From Ruegeria arenilitoris (GTDB taxonomy: Bacteria > Pseudomonadota > Alphaproteobacteria > Rhodobacterales > Rhodobacteraceae), in the NCBI RefSeq assembly GCF_013032855.1, contig NZ_WQDA01000003.1, positions 434,001 through 498,000 of the forward strand: a stretch of 64,000 bases of DNA. Reading direction: 5' to 3'. Made by a program: the position numbers and the translations under genes. The notes below the pieces were generated by a model that worked only from the letters and a program-made list of their open reading frames with translations, made no database searches and was not told the DNA's origin. Positions within the stretch are counted from its first letter, which is position 1; every line of letters starts with the position of its first letter. This document shows positions 36,579 to 44,513 of this stretch, piece by piece.

Positions 36579-37592
36579 TCAGGCCCGGCGGCGGCGACGC
36601 GCGCGCCGTTCGGGCATCGCCTCGTCCCCGGTTCCGTCACTGGCCGACGAGAAAGGCCCAAGGACTGCAGTAATTTGCTCGAGCGACGGACGGGCGCCAC
36701 GGGGTTCAGTGTCCAGTGCCTTGCGCATCTCACGCAGGTGCGCTGGCATCGTTCCGCAGCAACCACCAATAATGGTCGCACCTGAATCCCGCGCCATGGC
36801 GGCGTAACGGCCCATCAGTTCGGGTGTGCCGTCATAGTGGATGTGGCCATCGACATATTTGGGAATACCCGCATTGCCCTTGGAGATCAGGGGGCGTTCG
36901 GTTCCCTGAGCCACAAAACCAAGAACCGTGCGCAGGATATCAGACGCGCCGGTGCCGCAGTTGGCGCCAAAGGCGATCGGCGGGTTGGGCAGGGTTTCGA
37001 CCAGTTGCGCCAGATCGGCCGAGGTCACACCCATCATGGTGCGCCCGGCGGTGTCAAAACTCATGGTACCGCACCAAGGCATGTCGGCCAGGGCAAAAGC
37101 CTCGGCCGCGGCGCGGAATTCCTCCGGCGCGCTGATCGTTTCTACCCACAGCACGTCGACGCCGCCGGCTTTCAGCGCCTCGGCCTGTTCGTGGAACATC
37201 TCGACCGCCTCGGCATGGGTCAGGCTGCCCACAGGTTCCAGGATTTCACCGGTCGGACCGACCGAGCCCGCAACCACCACCGGGCGTCCGGCGGCATCCG
37301 CCACCTCACGCGCCAGTTCGGCGCCGATGCGGTTCAACTCGGCCACGCGGGTGTGGGCGTCGTGCAGCTTCAGACGTGCAGCCGTTCCGCCGAACGTATT
37401 GGTCAGGAACAGGTCGCTGCCTGCATCCACCGACCCCTGATACAGGGCGCGGATCTTGTCGGGCTGGTCGGTGTTCCACAGCTCGGGCGCGTCGCCCGAT
37501 TGCAGCCCCATGTTGAACAGGTTCGTTCCGGTGGCGCCGTCGGCAAGAATGGCGTCCTTCGTTTCCAGCAGTCTGGTCAGCGCGTTGGTCAT
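36579..37592 (-). CDS. Homocysteine S-methyltransferase family (betaine-homocysteine type)
   Basis: Zinc-dependent transfer of a methyl group to homocysteine, giving methionine. The 337 residues form a BHMT/MetH-type barrel: LADGATGTNLFNMGLQSGD at the N terminus, FLTNTFGGTAARL, and the three zinc ligands in FGANCGTG and GGCCGTMP. A short basic tail (RRARRRRRA) follows. In Ruegeria pomeroyi a close relative (Bmt) demethylates glycine betaine. The donor here is inferred from that, and other donors are possible. The gene is convergent with the PaaG-like gene (3 bases between stops). A hairpin upstream probably ends the zeta-subunit transcript. Confidence 0.88.
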   Translation of the reverse strand: MTNALTRLLETKDAILADGATGTNLFNMGLQSGDAPELWNTDQPDKIRALYQGSVDAGSDLFLTNTFGGTAARLKLHDAHTRVAELNRIGAELAREVADAAGRPVVVAGSVGPTGEILEPVGSLTHAEAVEMFHEQAEALKAGGVDVLWVETISAPEEFRAAAEAFALADMPWCGTMSFDTAGRTMMGVTSADLAQLVETLPNPPIAFGANCGTGASDILRTVLGFVAQGTERPLISKGNAGIPKYVDGHIHYDGTPELMGRYAAMARDSGATIIGGCCGTMPAHLREMRKALDTEPRGARPSLEQITAVLGPFSSASDGTGDEAMPERRARRRRRA

Positions 37593-37633
37593 TGGAGATG
37601 TCCGGAGTTGTGGCCCCAAGGGCCAAAAATTTA

Positions 37634-37662
37634 GACGCCCCGTGTCGCATGACCGGGACGTC
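37634..37662 (-). terminator. Hairpin terminator after the zeta gene
   Basis: Stem GACGCCCCG/CGGGACGTC (one wobble) with an 11-base loop and a T-rich run in the minus direction, between the zeta stop and the methyltransferase start. I tested it against SAM-II and SAM/SAH riboswitch patterns and it does not fit. Confidence 0.65.
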
Positions 37663-37710
37663 AAATCAAATTCATAATACTCATGAAGATCATGAGGTGG
37701 GCGGCATGCC

Positions 37711-38028
37711 TCAGTTGGCTTCGCTCATCACCTGGGCTTTGGCCTCGGGCAGCAATTCCGCCATCTTGGCGCGGATTTCCTCGGGGCTGGACAGATCGCC
37801 CAGATCAGCGGCGACCTTGCGCACCACGTCCTCGTGGCCGGCCTCTTCGAAATCGGCGATCACGACGGATTTTGCATACTCGGCGGCCTCGTCGCCGCTT
37901 TTGCCCATTTTTTCCGCAGCCCACAGGCCCAGCAGCTTGTTGCAACGGGCTTGCGCCTTGAACTGCATTTCTTCGTCATGGGCGAACTTTGCTTCAAAGG
38001 CGTTTTCGCGTTCGTCGAACGTGGTCAT
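37711..38028 (-). CDS. F1-ATPase inhibitor zeta subunit (DUF1476)
   Basis: A 105-residue helical protein of the DUF1476 family, known from Paracoccus denitrificans as the zeta subunit that blocks reverse rotation of the F1-ATPase. The N-terminal inhibitory segment MTTFDERENAFEAKFAHDEE matches that protein almost residue by residue, and KLLGLWAAEKMGK plus EEIRAKMAELLPEAK form the helical bundle. It stands alone, divergent from purC. In other alphaproteobacteria the inhibitory strength of zeta varies, so actual inhibition here is inferred. Confidence 0.92.
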   Translation of the reverse strand: MTTFDERENAFEAKFAHDEEMQFKAQARCNKLLGLWAAEKMGKSGDEAAEYAKSVVIADFEEAGHEDVVRKVAADLGDLSSPEEIRAKMAELLPEAKAQVMSEAN

Positions 38029-38216
38029 GGGTGTTGGGCCTCTTCAAGTAAAAGTGTGTTTCCTGATGATATGACCATACGCGCTGCCGGGTGCAAGGTA
38101 TTTGCGCTGCGTCAAAGCCTCTCGGATGCATGAACTTGCGGGAAAGGGGGGCTTGCACTATGAGAGCGCCAACGCGATGGGACTCATTCCCTCGCCCCAG
38201 CCTGGAAAGGTCGCAC

Positions 38217-38972
38217 ATGGCGCGTCGCAAGAAGATTTACGAAGGCAAGGCCAAGATCCTGTACGAAGGCCCGGAACCGGGCACGATCGTTCAGTATTTC
38301 AAAGATGACGCCACCGCGTTCAACGCGGAAAAGAAAGACGTGATCGACGGCAAGGGTGTTCTGAACAACCGCCTGAGCGAATTCTTCATGACCGGTCTGA
38401 ACCAGATCGGCGTGCCGACCCATTTCATCCGCCGCCTGAACATGCGCGAACAGCTGGTTCGCAGCTGCGAGATCATCCCGCTTGAGGTGATCGTCCGCAA
38501 CTATGCCGCCGGGTCGCTGTCGAAACGGCTGGGCATTGCCGAGGGAACGCAACTGCCGCGCCCGATCGTGGAATACTGCTACAAGGACGACTCGCTGGGT
38601 GATCCACTGGTGACCGAAGAGCACATCGCCGCGTTCGGCTGGGCCAGCCAGCAGGACATGGACGACATCCTCAGCCTGGCGCTGCGGGTGAACGACTTCA
38701 TGAGCGGCGTGATGCTGGCTGTGGGTATCCGTCTGGTCGACTTCAAGATCGAAATCGGTCGTGTCTACGAGGGTGACTTCCAGCGCCTGATCGTCGCTGA
38801 TGAGATCAGCCCAGACAGCTGCCGCCTTTGGGACATCGAGACAGGACAAAAGCTGGACAAGGACGTGTTCCGCCGCGATCTGGGCAGCCTGACCGACGCC
38901 TATTCCGAGGTCGCCCGTCGCCTGGGCGTTCTGCCGAAAAGCAACGTGAGCAAGCCCACCCTGATCAACTGA
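38217..38972 (+). CDS. purC: SAICAR synthetase
   Basis: Joins aspartate to CAIR in purine synthesis. The 251 residues start with [18 protein letters not shown], the family N terminus, and include [12 protein letters not shown] and [10 protein letters not shown] for ATP and substrate. GGAAAGG precedes the ATG at 38217. An in-frame ATG at 38160 would add 19 residues without family support. purS and purQ follow after the marC gene, so the order is purC-marC-purS-purQ. Confidence 0.96.
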   Translation: MARRKKIYEGKAKILYEGPEPGTIVQYFKDDATAFNAEKKDVIDGKGVLNNRLSEFFMTGLNQIGVPTHFIRRLNMREQLVRSCEIIPLEVIVRNYAAGSLSKRLGIAEGTQLPRPIVEYCYKDDSLGDPLVTEEHIAAFGWASQQDMDDILSLALRVNDFMSGVMLAVGIRLVDFKIEIGRVYEGDFQRLIVADEISPDSCRLWDIETGQKLDKDVFRRDLGSLTDAYSEVARRLGVLPKSNVSKPTLIN

Positions 38973-39000
38973 TCGCGCCGACTGGCAGGGCCTAACAAGG

Positions 39001-39034
39001 ATGCGCTGCTCCTGTTCGGGGGCGGCGCATTTTT
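39001..39034 (+). terminator. Terminator after purC
   Basis: Stem ATGCGCTGC/GCGGCGCAT (one wobble) followed by a T-run, 28 bases after the purC stop. Confidence 0.78.
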
Positions 39035-39120
39035 CATTGCGGGTTTGACAGGTCAGGCCCCTGTCACGCATCTTCGGGTTGACCGACCAACCCGGTCCGC
39101 TAACCAAGGTGACACACTGA

Positions 39121-39789
39121 ATGAGCGCGTTGTTCGATCAAGCGGTTTTCCTGAAGTTTCTGGCGGCCGTGCTGGCCATATTCAACCCGCTCTACAACAT
39201 CCCGATCTTCTTGAGCATGACGCGCGACTGCACACCTGCCGAACGGCGCAGGGTAGCGATGATCGTGATGGCCTCGGTGACGGTGATCGCACTGATCTCG
39301 GTCGCTATAGGTGAAGAGGTGTTGGCTGTCTTCGGGATCGACGTTCCTTCGTTTCGCGTGGCCGGCGGGCTGATTATCTTCGGGATCGGCATGTCGATGC
39401 TGAACGCGCAAGACCGGGCGCCGGGCGATCAGGCGGCCGTGGTCGATGGTCACGCGCGCAAGTTGAACTTTGCCGTTGTTCCACTGGCGATCCCGTTGAC
39501 GATTGGCCCGGGCACGATTGCCGTGACGATCGTGTTCTCGCATCAGCTGTCGGATGGGGCCGAACTTGTGACGCTTGGCTCGGCGATCCTAATCGCCTGT
39601 TTCATCGTCGGGCTCGGCCTGTTGTTTGCTGACAGCATCTCGCGGCTTGTGGGTGAGACGATGATCAACGTGCTGACCCGGATCATGGCGATCCTGCTGG
39701 TTGCCGTAGCCGTCGAAATGGTTCTGACCGGCATCTTCAACGCGGTTGATGCACATTATCCCGGCCTGACCGGCAGCGTGGGCAATTGA
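39121..39789 (+). CDS. MarC-family membrane protein
   Basis: A 222-residue inner-membrane protein with six hydrophobic segments. The MarC features are present: FNPLYNIPIFLSMT near residues 20-33, AGGLIIFGIGMSMLNA near 81-96, and PLAIPLTIGPGTIAV near 121-135, the conserved hairpin. E. coli MarC was once linked to antibiotic resistance but its role is unknown. It lies between purC and purS without functional connection that I can see. Confidence 0.9.
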   Translation: MSALFDQAVFLKFLAAVLAIFNPLYNIPIFLSMTRDCTPAERRRVAMIVMASVTVIALISVAIGEEVLAVFGIDVPSFRVAGGLIIFGIGMSMLNAQDRAPGDQAAVVDGHARKLNFAVVPLAIPLTIGPGTIAVTIVFSHQLSDGAELVTLGSAILIACFIVGLGLLFADSISRLVGETMINVLTRIMAILLVAVAVEMVLTGIFNAVDAHYPGLTGSVGN

Positions 39790-39918
39790 CTTCCTCAAGG
39801 GGAACCGCCTGCGGTCATTCGACCGCATCACAAAGGCTTGTTCTGCGCGGTCAGTCGCGCTATGCCCCGCGCAACGGAACAGGCCCCGGCGCGGCGGGCC
39901 ACAGGTGGAGTTGCGACG

Positions 39919-40149
39919 ATGAAGGCACGGGTGCACGTAATGCTCAAGAACGGGGTTCTGGACCCTCAAGGCGAGGCTGTGCGCCACGCATTGGGCGCAC
40001 TGGGGTTCGACAAGGTGCAGGGCGTGCGACAGGGCAAGGTGATTGACCTGGAACTGGCCGATGGCGCAACCGAGGCTGATGTGGCCGAAATGTGCGAGAA
40101 GCTGTTGGCCAACACGGTCATCGAGCGTTACGAGATCGAACTGGTCTGA
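39919..40149 (+). CDS. purS: FGAM synthase subunit PurS
   Basis: Small subunit (76 residues) that links PurQ and PurL in the three-part FGAM synthase. [20 protein letters not shown] at the N terminus and the C-terminal [12 protein letters not shown] are characteristic. The start at 39919 has GGAG upstream; an in-frame ATG at 39838 is not supported. purQ starts 34 bases after its stop. Confidence 0.95.
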   Translation: MKARVHVMLKNGVLDPQGEAVRHALGALGFDKVQGVRQGKVIDLELADGATEADVAEMCEKLLANTVIERYEIELV

Positions 40150-40183
40150 GTTCTCTGACCGTTATCCCCAAGGAGGGTTTCCC

Positions 40184-40852
40184 ATGCGCGCAGCGGTTGT
40201 CGTTTTTCCGGGGTCCAACTGTGACCGGGATCTTGCCGTCGCCTTTGAGCAGGCTGGTTTTCAGGTCGACATGGTCTGGCACAAGGATGCCCAACTGCCG
40301 CAGGGCGTGGACATCGTGGGCGTGCCGGGTGGGTTTTCCTACGGCGATTACCTGCGCTGCGGTGCGATCGCCGCGCAGTCTCCGATCTGCAAGGCGGTAG
40401 TCGAACACACAGAACGGGGCGGCTATGCCATCGGCATCTGCAACGGGTTCCAGATACTGACCGAGACCGGCATCCTGCCGGGCGCACTGCTGCGCAATGC
40501 CGGCCTGAAATACATCTGTCGAACCGTTGGGCTGAAGGTGGAGACCAGCGACAGCGCCTTTACTCAGGGCTACAACGCCGGAGACGTGATTCAGATTCCG
40601 ATCGCGCATCACGATGGCAACTACTTCGCTGATGACGAAACCATTGCCCGCCTGCGGGACGAGGATCGGATTGCCTTCAGCTATACCGACAACCCCAACG
40701 GCTCGCGCGGGGATATTGCCGGGATCCTGTCGCATAACCGGCGCGTGCTGGGCATGATGCCCCACCCCGAGCGGGCGGCGGACGAGGCGCATGGCGGCAC
40801 CGACGGAGTGGCGCTCTTCCGCGCATTGTCGGGTGTGCTGACACCTGCGTGA
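40184..40852 (+). CDS. purQ: FGAM synthase glutaminase subunit PurQ
   Basis: Class I glutamine amidotransferase that releases ammonia for PurL. The 222 residues carry the nucleophile in [14 protein letters not shown] (near residue 87), the [18 protein letters not shown] oxyanion strand, and [15 protein letters not shown] at the C terminus with the His-Glu pair. AAGGAGGG precedes the ATG. It completes the PurS/Q/L set with purL at 19192. Confidence 0.97.
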   Translation: MRAAVVVFPGSNCDRDLAVAFEQAGFQVDMVWHKDAQLPQGVDIVGVPGGFSYGDYLRCGAIAAQSPICKAVVEHTERGGYAIGICNGFQILTETGILPGALLRNAGLKYICRTVGLKVETSDSAFTQGYNAGDVIQIPIAHHDGNYFADDETIARLRDEDRIAFSYTDNPNGSRGDIAGILSHNRRVLGMMPHPERAADEAHGGTDGVALFRALSGVLTPA

Positions 40853-40888
40853 CTTGAGGTCGTGGGCGCGGAAGCGTAGCTTCGGTGC

Positions 40889-42661
40889 ATGAGTTCCGAC
40901 GCGCAATCAGGCTGGACAAATCTATTTGGCCGCGGTGCCCCTTTGGGGTGGCGTCTGCGGCTGGCCGTGTTCGTGTTGCTGGTTGCTGCTGCGGCGACGG
41001 TCTGGGTCACCAACAGCCTGCTGACAAATCGGTTCACGGAATCGACCCGTAACAGGGCTGAACTGCGTCTGGCCCTTTATTCCGGCAACCTGCTGAGCGA
41101 ATTGCGTCGAAACGCCATCGTTCCACAATTGCTGGCCCGGGACCCGACCTTGATTTCTGCCTTGCAGTCAGCCGATTTTTCCCTGTCGACGCAGCGGCTT
41201 TTGTCCTTTGTTGAGGAAATCGGGGCCGCGTCGCTGATGCTGCTGGATCGGGATGGTCGGGTCGTTGCCGCAACAGACCGCAATCGACTGGGCGAGTCCC
41301 ATCGAAGTGACCCGTATTTCGTGAATGCCGTCAGGTCGAACGCAACGATCTTTTCCGAGATTGCGCGCGAGACCGGCAGTTATGGCTTTCTCTACTCCCG
41401 CAGGATCGAGGCCGGGTCGGAAATTCTGGGCGTGATCGTGGTCGAGGTTGATCTGCGCAAGTTCGAAAACGCCTGGGCCGGGATCTCGGACGCGGTCATG
41501 GTGACCGACAGCACCGGAACGATCATTCTGTCGACCGAACCCCAGTGGCGCGGCCTGAACGAGACTGAGGCGTTGTTGCGGCAGCATCCGCAGGGTGCCA
41601 TCCAGCGCGCAATTCGGGCGACTACCGATTGGACGGCCTTGCCGCCGGACGCCTATGTCGCGGGCGAGGCCGTCATGCGGATGGAGACCCGCATCCCGTT
41701 CCGCGGCTGGAAGATGACCTCGTTCACGACCTATTCCTCGATCCGCGAAAAGGTGAACAGCGTGCTGGCGCTCGAGATCATGGGGTTTGCGATTCTCCTG
41801 GCGCTGACCTTCTATGCACTGAGCCGCAGGGCCACGTTCCGCATGGCGCTGTTCCAACGCGAGTCGGCGGAGCTTCGCGCATTGAACGCAAGGCTGCAGC
41901 GCGAAATCGCCGAACGCGAACGGGTTGAAAAGACGCTGGAAGTGGCGGAACAGACGCTGGCGCAAAGCTCGAAGCTGGCAGCTTTGGGCGAGATGTCGGC
42001 GGCCGTCAGTCACGAGTTGAACCAGCCGTTGGCGGCGATGAAGACCTATCTGGCGGGGGCGCGGCTACTGCTGCGCCGAAACCGCCCCGAAGAGGCGCTG
42101 GCCAGCTTTGGTCGGATCGACGGTCTGATCGAGCGGATGGGCGCGATCACGCGGCAGCTCAAGTCTTATGCCCGAAAGGGCGCGGACGCGTTTTCACCCG
42201 TAAATCTTGGGGAGGCGTTGGCCTCATCCCTGTCGATGATGGAACCGCAGCTGCGCCAGAGGCAGGTCAAGATCACCCAGATCCTGCCCGAAGAGCCGGT
42301 GATCGTGATGGGAGATCGGATGAGGATCGAACAGGTTATGGTCAACCTGTTGCGAAACGCGCTCGACGCCACCAAATCTGTTGCAGAGCCTGAGGTCGAG
42401 ATCATTCTGGCCGCAGGCGAGACCGCCGTGCTGGCGGTGCGCGACAATGGCCACGGGATCGAGGATATCGAGAACCTGTTCGAGCCGTTCTACACCACCA
42501 AGCGACCCGGAGATGGGGTCGGCTTGGGTCTTGCCATCTCGTCCGGGATCGTGAACGACCATGGCGGACGGCTGACTGCGCGCAACGGCCAGAACGGCGG
42601 CGCGGTATTCGAGATGCAACTGCCCATTTTGGGACATGACGGCCTTGAGGCCGCAGAATAA
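40889..42661 (+). CDS. dctB: C4-dicarboxylate sensor histidine kinase DctB
   Basis: Membrane sensor of succinate, malate and fumarate. The 590 residues have a first membrane helix (about 21-46), a periplasmic double-PAS sensor region (about 50-290) with DRDGRVVAATDRNRLGES typical of DctB, and a second helix (about 292-312). A coiled linker follows, then a dimerisation domain with phospho-acceptor H375 in SHELNQPLAAM. The ATPase domain carries NLLRNALDA, RDNGHGI and GVGLGLAISSGI. The downstream gene is the cognate regulator, 13 bases away. No dctPQM transporter genes are in the window. Confidence 0.95.
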   Translation: MSSDAQSGWTNLFGRGAPLGWRLRLAVFVLLVAAAATVWVTNSLLTNRFTESTRNRAELRLALYSGNLLSELRRNAIVPQLLARDPTLISALQSADFSLSTQRLLSFVEEIGAASLMLLDRDGRVVAATDRNRLGESHRSDPYFVNAVRSNATIFSEIARETGSYGFLYSRRIEAGSEILGVIVVEVDLRKFENAWAGISDAVMVTDSTGTIILSTEPQWRGLNETEALLRQHPQGAIQRAIRATTDWTALPPDAYVAGEAVMRMETRIPFRGWKMTSFTTYSSIREKVNSVLALEIMGFAILLALTFYALSRRATFRMALFQRESAELRALNARLQREIAERERVEKTLEVAEQTLAQSSKLAALGEMSAAVSHELNQPLAAMKTYLAGARLLLRRNRPEEALASFGRIDGLIERMGAITRQLKSYARKGADAFSPVNLGEALASSLSMMEPQLRQRQVKITQILPEEPVIVMGDRMRIEQVMVNLLRNALDATKSVAEPEVEIILAAGETAVLAVRDNGHGIEDIENLFEPFYTTKRPGDGVGLGLAISSGIVNDHGGRLTARNGQNGGAVFEMQLPILGHDGLEAAE

Positions 42662-42674
42662 CGAGGACGTACCT

Positions 42675-44009
42675 ATGGCACAGGCCATGAAAATTGCCAT
42701 CGTGGATGATGAACAGGACATGCGCCAGTCGATCAGCCAATGGTTGGCGCTGTCCGGCTATGACACCGAAACCTTTGCAAGCGCCGAGGATGCGCTCAAG
42801 GTTCTGGGGCCGGATTACCCGGGGATCGTGATCTCGGACATCAAGATGCCCGGCATGGATGGTATTCAGCTTTTGAAAAAGCTGATGGGTGCCGACAGCA
42901 CCTTGCCGGTGATCATGATTACCGGTCACGGCGACGTGCCGATGGCGGTCGAGGCGATGCGGGTGGGGGCGTTCGACTTTCTGGAAAAGCCGTTCAACCC
43001 CGACCGGATGTCGGAACTGGCCAAACGCGCCAGCAACGCTCGGCGTCTGACGCTGGACAACCGCGCCCTGCGGCGCGAGCTGTCGGGCGGCACGCAGATC
43101 ATGAACAAGCTGATCGGCGCCAGCCCGGTGATGGAGCGCCTGCGTGAGGATATTCTGGACCTGGGCCAGGCCGACGGGCATGTGCTGATCGACGGCGAAA
43201 CCGGCACCGGCAAGACCCTTGTGGCCCATGCGTTGCACGCAGTGGGCAGCCGGGCGGGCAAGAAATTCGTTCTGGTCTCCTGTGCCGCGCTGGAAGAAGA
43301 GGCGCTGGCCAAGCGACTGTTCGGCCCCATGATGCCCGAGGACACGCAGCTGCCCGCTATCGAGGAAGCCCGGGGCGGCACTCTGGTGCTGGAGGATATC
43401 GAGGCGCTGAGCGACACGCTGCAGGCGCGGTTGCTGAGCGTCATGAACGATCAGGGAACGCCGGCCGAGACCCGGATCGTTGCGATCTCGAACCTGCAGG
43501 AAGCCGGCAAAACCAGCGAGGACGTGCTGCGGCCCGATCTGTTCTATCGTCTGGCGGCGCTGCGGATCACCATGCCGCCGCTGCGGCAGCGGGGCGAGGA
43601 TATCCTGACCCTGTTCACCCGGCTGAGCGAGCAGTTTGCCGAGGAATATGGTTGTGAGGCGCCGCAAGTCAGCGCCCAGGAGGCCGCGCAGTTGTTGCAG
43701 GCCCCGTGGCCGGGCAATGTGCGCCAGTTGATCAATATCGCCGAACGCGCGGTTCTGCAGTCGCGGCGCGGCTCGGGCACCATCGCGTCGCTGTTGATGT
43801 CCGATCACGAAGAGATGCAGCCGGTGATGACCACCGAGGGCAAGCCGCTGAAGGAATACGTTGAGGCGTTCGAACGGATGCTGATCGACAACACCATGCG
43901 GCGCCACAAGGGGTCCATCGCCTCGGTGATGGAGGAACTTTGCCTGCCGCGCCGGACTTTGAATGAAAAAATGGCCAAGTACGGGTTGCAACGGGCGGAC
44001 TATCTGTAG
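42675..44009 (+). CDS. dctD: DctD-type response regulator lacking the GAFTGA loop
   Basis: Response regulator of the DctB pair; 444 residues. The receiver domain (1-120) has D55 in ISDIKMPGMDG and the lysine in EKPF. The AAA+ domain follows with Walker A GETGTGKT at 174-181. Where sigma-54 activators read ELFGHEKGAFTGA, this protein goes from RLFG (near 214) through PMMPEDTQLP to ARGG, so the sigma-54-contacting loop is deleted. Walker B reads LVLEDIEAL rather than the usual LFLDEI. A Fis-type HTH ends the protein (ASVMEELCLPRRTLNEKM). R. capsulatus NtrC also lacks GAFTGA and works with the housekeeping sigma factor, so the same is likely here. Confidence 0.92.
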   Translation: MAQAMKIAIVDDEQDMRQSISQWLALSGYDTETFASAEDALKVLGPDYPGIVISDIKMPGMDGIQLLKKLMGADSTLPVIMITGHGDVPMAVEAMRVGAFDFLEKPFNPDRMSELAKRASNARRLTLDNRALRRELSGGTQIMNKLIGASPVMERLREDILDLGQADGHVLIDGETGTGKTLVAHALHAVGSRAGKKFVLVSCAALEEEALAKRLFGPMMPEDTQLPAIEEARGGTLVLEDIEALSDTLQARLLSVMNDQGTPAETRIVAISNLQEAGKTSEDVLRPDLFYRLAALRITMPPLRQRGEDILTLFTRLSEQFAEEYGCEAPQVSAQEAAQLLQAPWPGNVRQLINIAERAVLQSRRGSGTIASLLMSDHEEMQPVMTTEGKPLKEYVEAFERMLIDNTMRRHKGSIASVMEELCLPRRTLNEKMAKYGLQRADYL

Positions 44010-44028
44010 GCGAGGGGGCCAGTCCCTT

Positions 44029-44101
44029 TTTGGCCTTTTGGCCAAAGTACACCCGGGAAATTTGAAGCCGGAGGAAGCCCGACCTGTCCGTAGATCGGGC
44101 T
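44029..44101. repeat. REP-like palindromic intergenic element (candidate)
   Basis: Downstream of dctD: the hairpin TTTGGCC-TTTT-GGCCAAA (44029-44046), then CACCCGGGAAATTTGAAGCC, then AGCCCGA/TCGGGCT (44076-44101). The composition resembles short intergenic repeats that I recall from Rhodobacterales genomes, but only one copy is in this window. It may also serve as the dctD terminator. Confidence 0.35.
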
Positions 44102-44149
44102 CCTTTGCAGTTTGCCCATTGTGTTTTCCACAGGACTGCTTTTATTGTA

Positions 44150-44513
44150 TCGGGACGGGTCGGGCGCATTTTTGTGCCTGAATGTCCCGAATCATTGAGT
44201 TTCGCTGCTTTGCTGCAGGTGGTGACCTTTCCCGCCCGGCCAAGCAGACCGATTGTGCCCCGTTCCGGGGCAGTAGAGTACCTGAGCCCGAATTTCGGGC
44301 GAAAGGAATAATGGGCAGGCAGCGGCGTGTTCGCGCCTGTCGGAGAAGAACCGCGATGACGCGCGCGCTACGATTGAGTATACGGGCAGGGGGCCACAGC
44401 GCCGATCCCTGCCGCGCGCCGTCCGTAATCGCCCAGACAAGACACCACCCCAGATGCGCCTGTCCGCCTGGACAGGTTAGGACAACGCGTTTGGCGCGGT
44501 GCACCAAGGACAC
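44150..44513 (+). promoter_or_regulatory. Structured 5' leader of rne
   Basis: About 360 gene-free bases precede rne. Several hairpins stand in a row: TGCCCC/GGGGCA (44256-44272), GCCCG/CGGGC (44286-44300) and CCTGTCC/GGACAGG (44459-44476). RNase E genes commonly have long structured leaders through which the enzyme controls its own mRNA. The boundaries and transcription start are guesses. Confidence 0.45.

Noticed and set aside
37593-37710. SAM-II or SAM/SAH riboswitch in front of the homocysteine methyltransferase
   Set aside because: A GATTTGA-like stretch and a hairpin are present, but the second helix and conserved core of both classes are absent. The hairpin fits a terminator of the zeta gene better.
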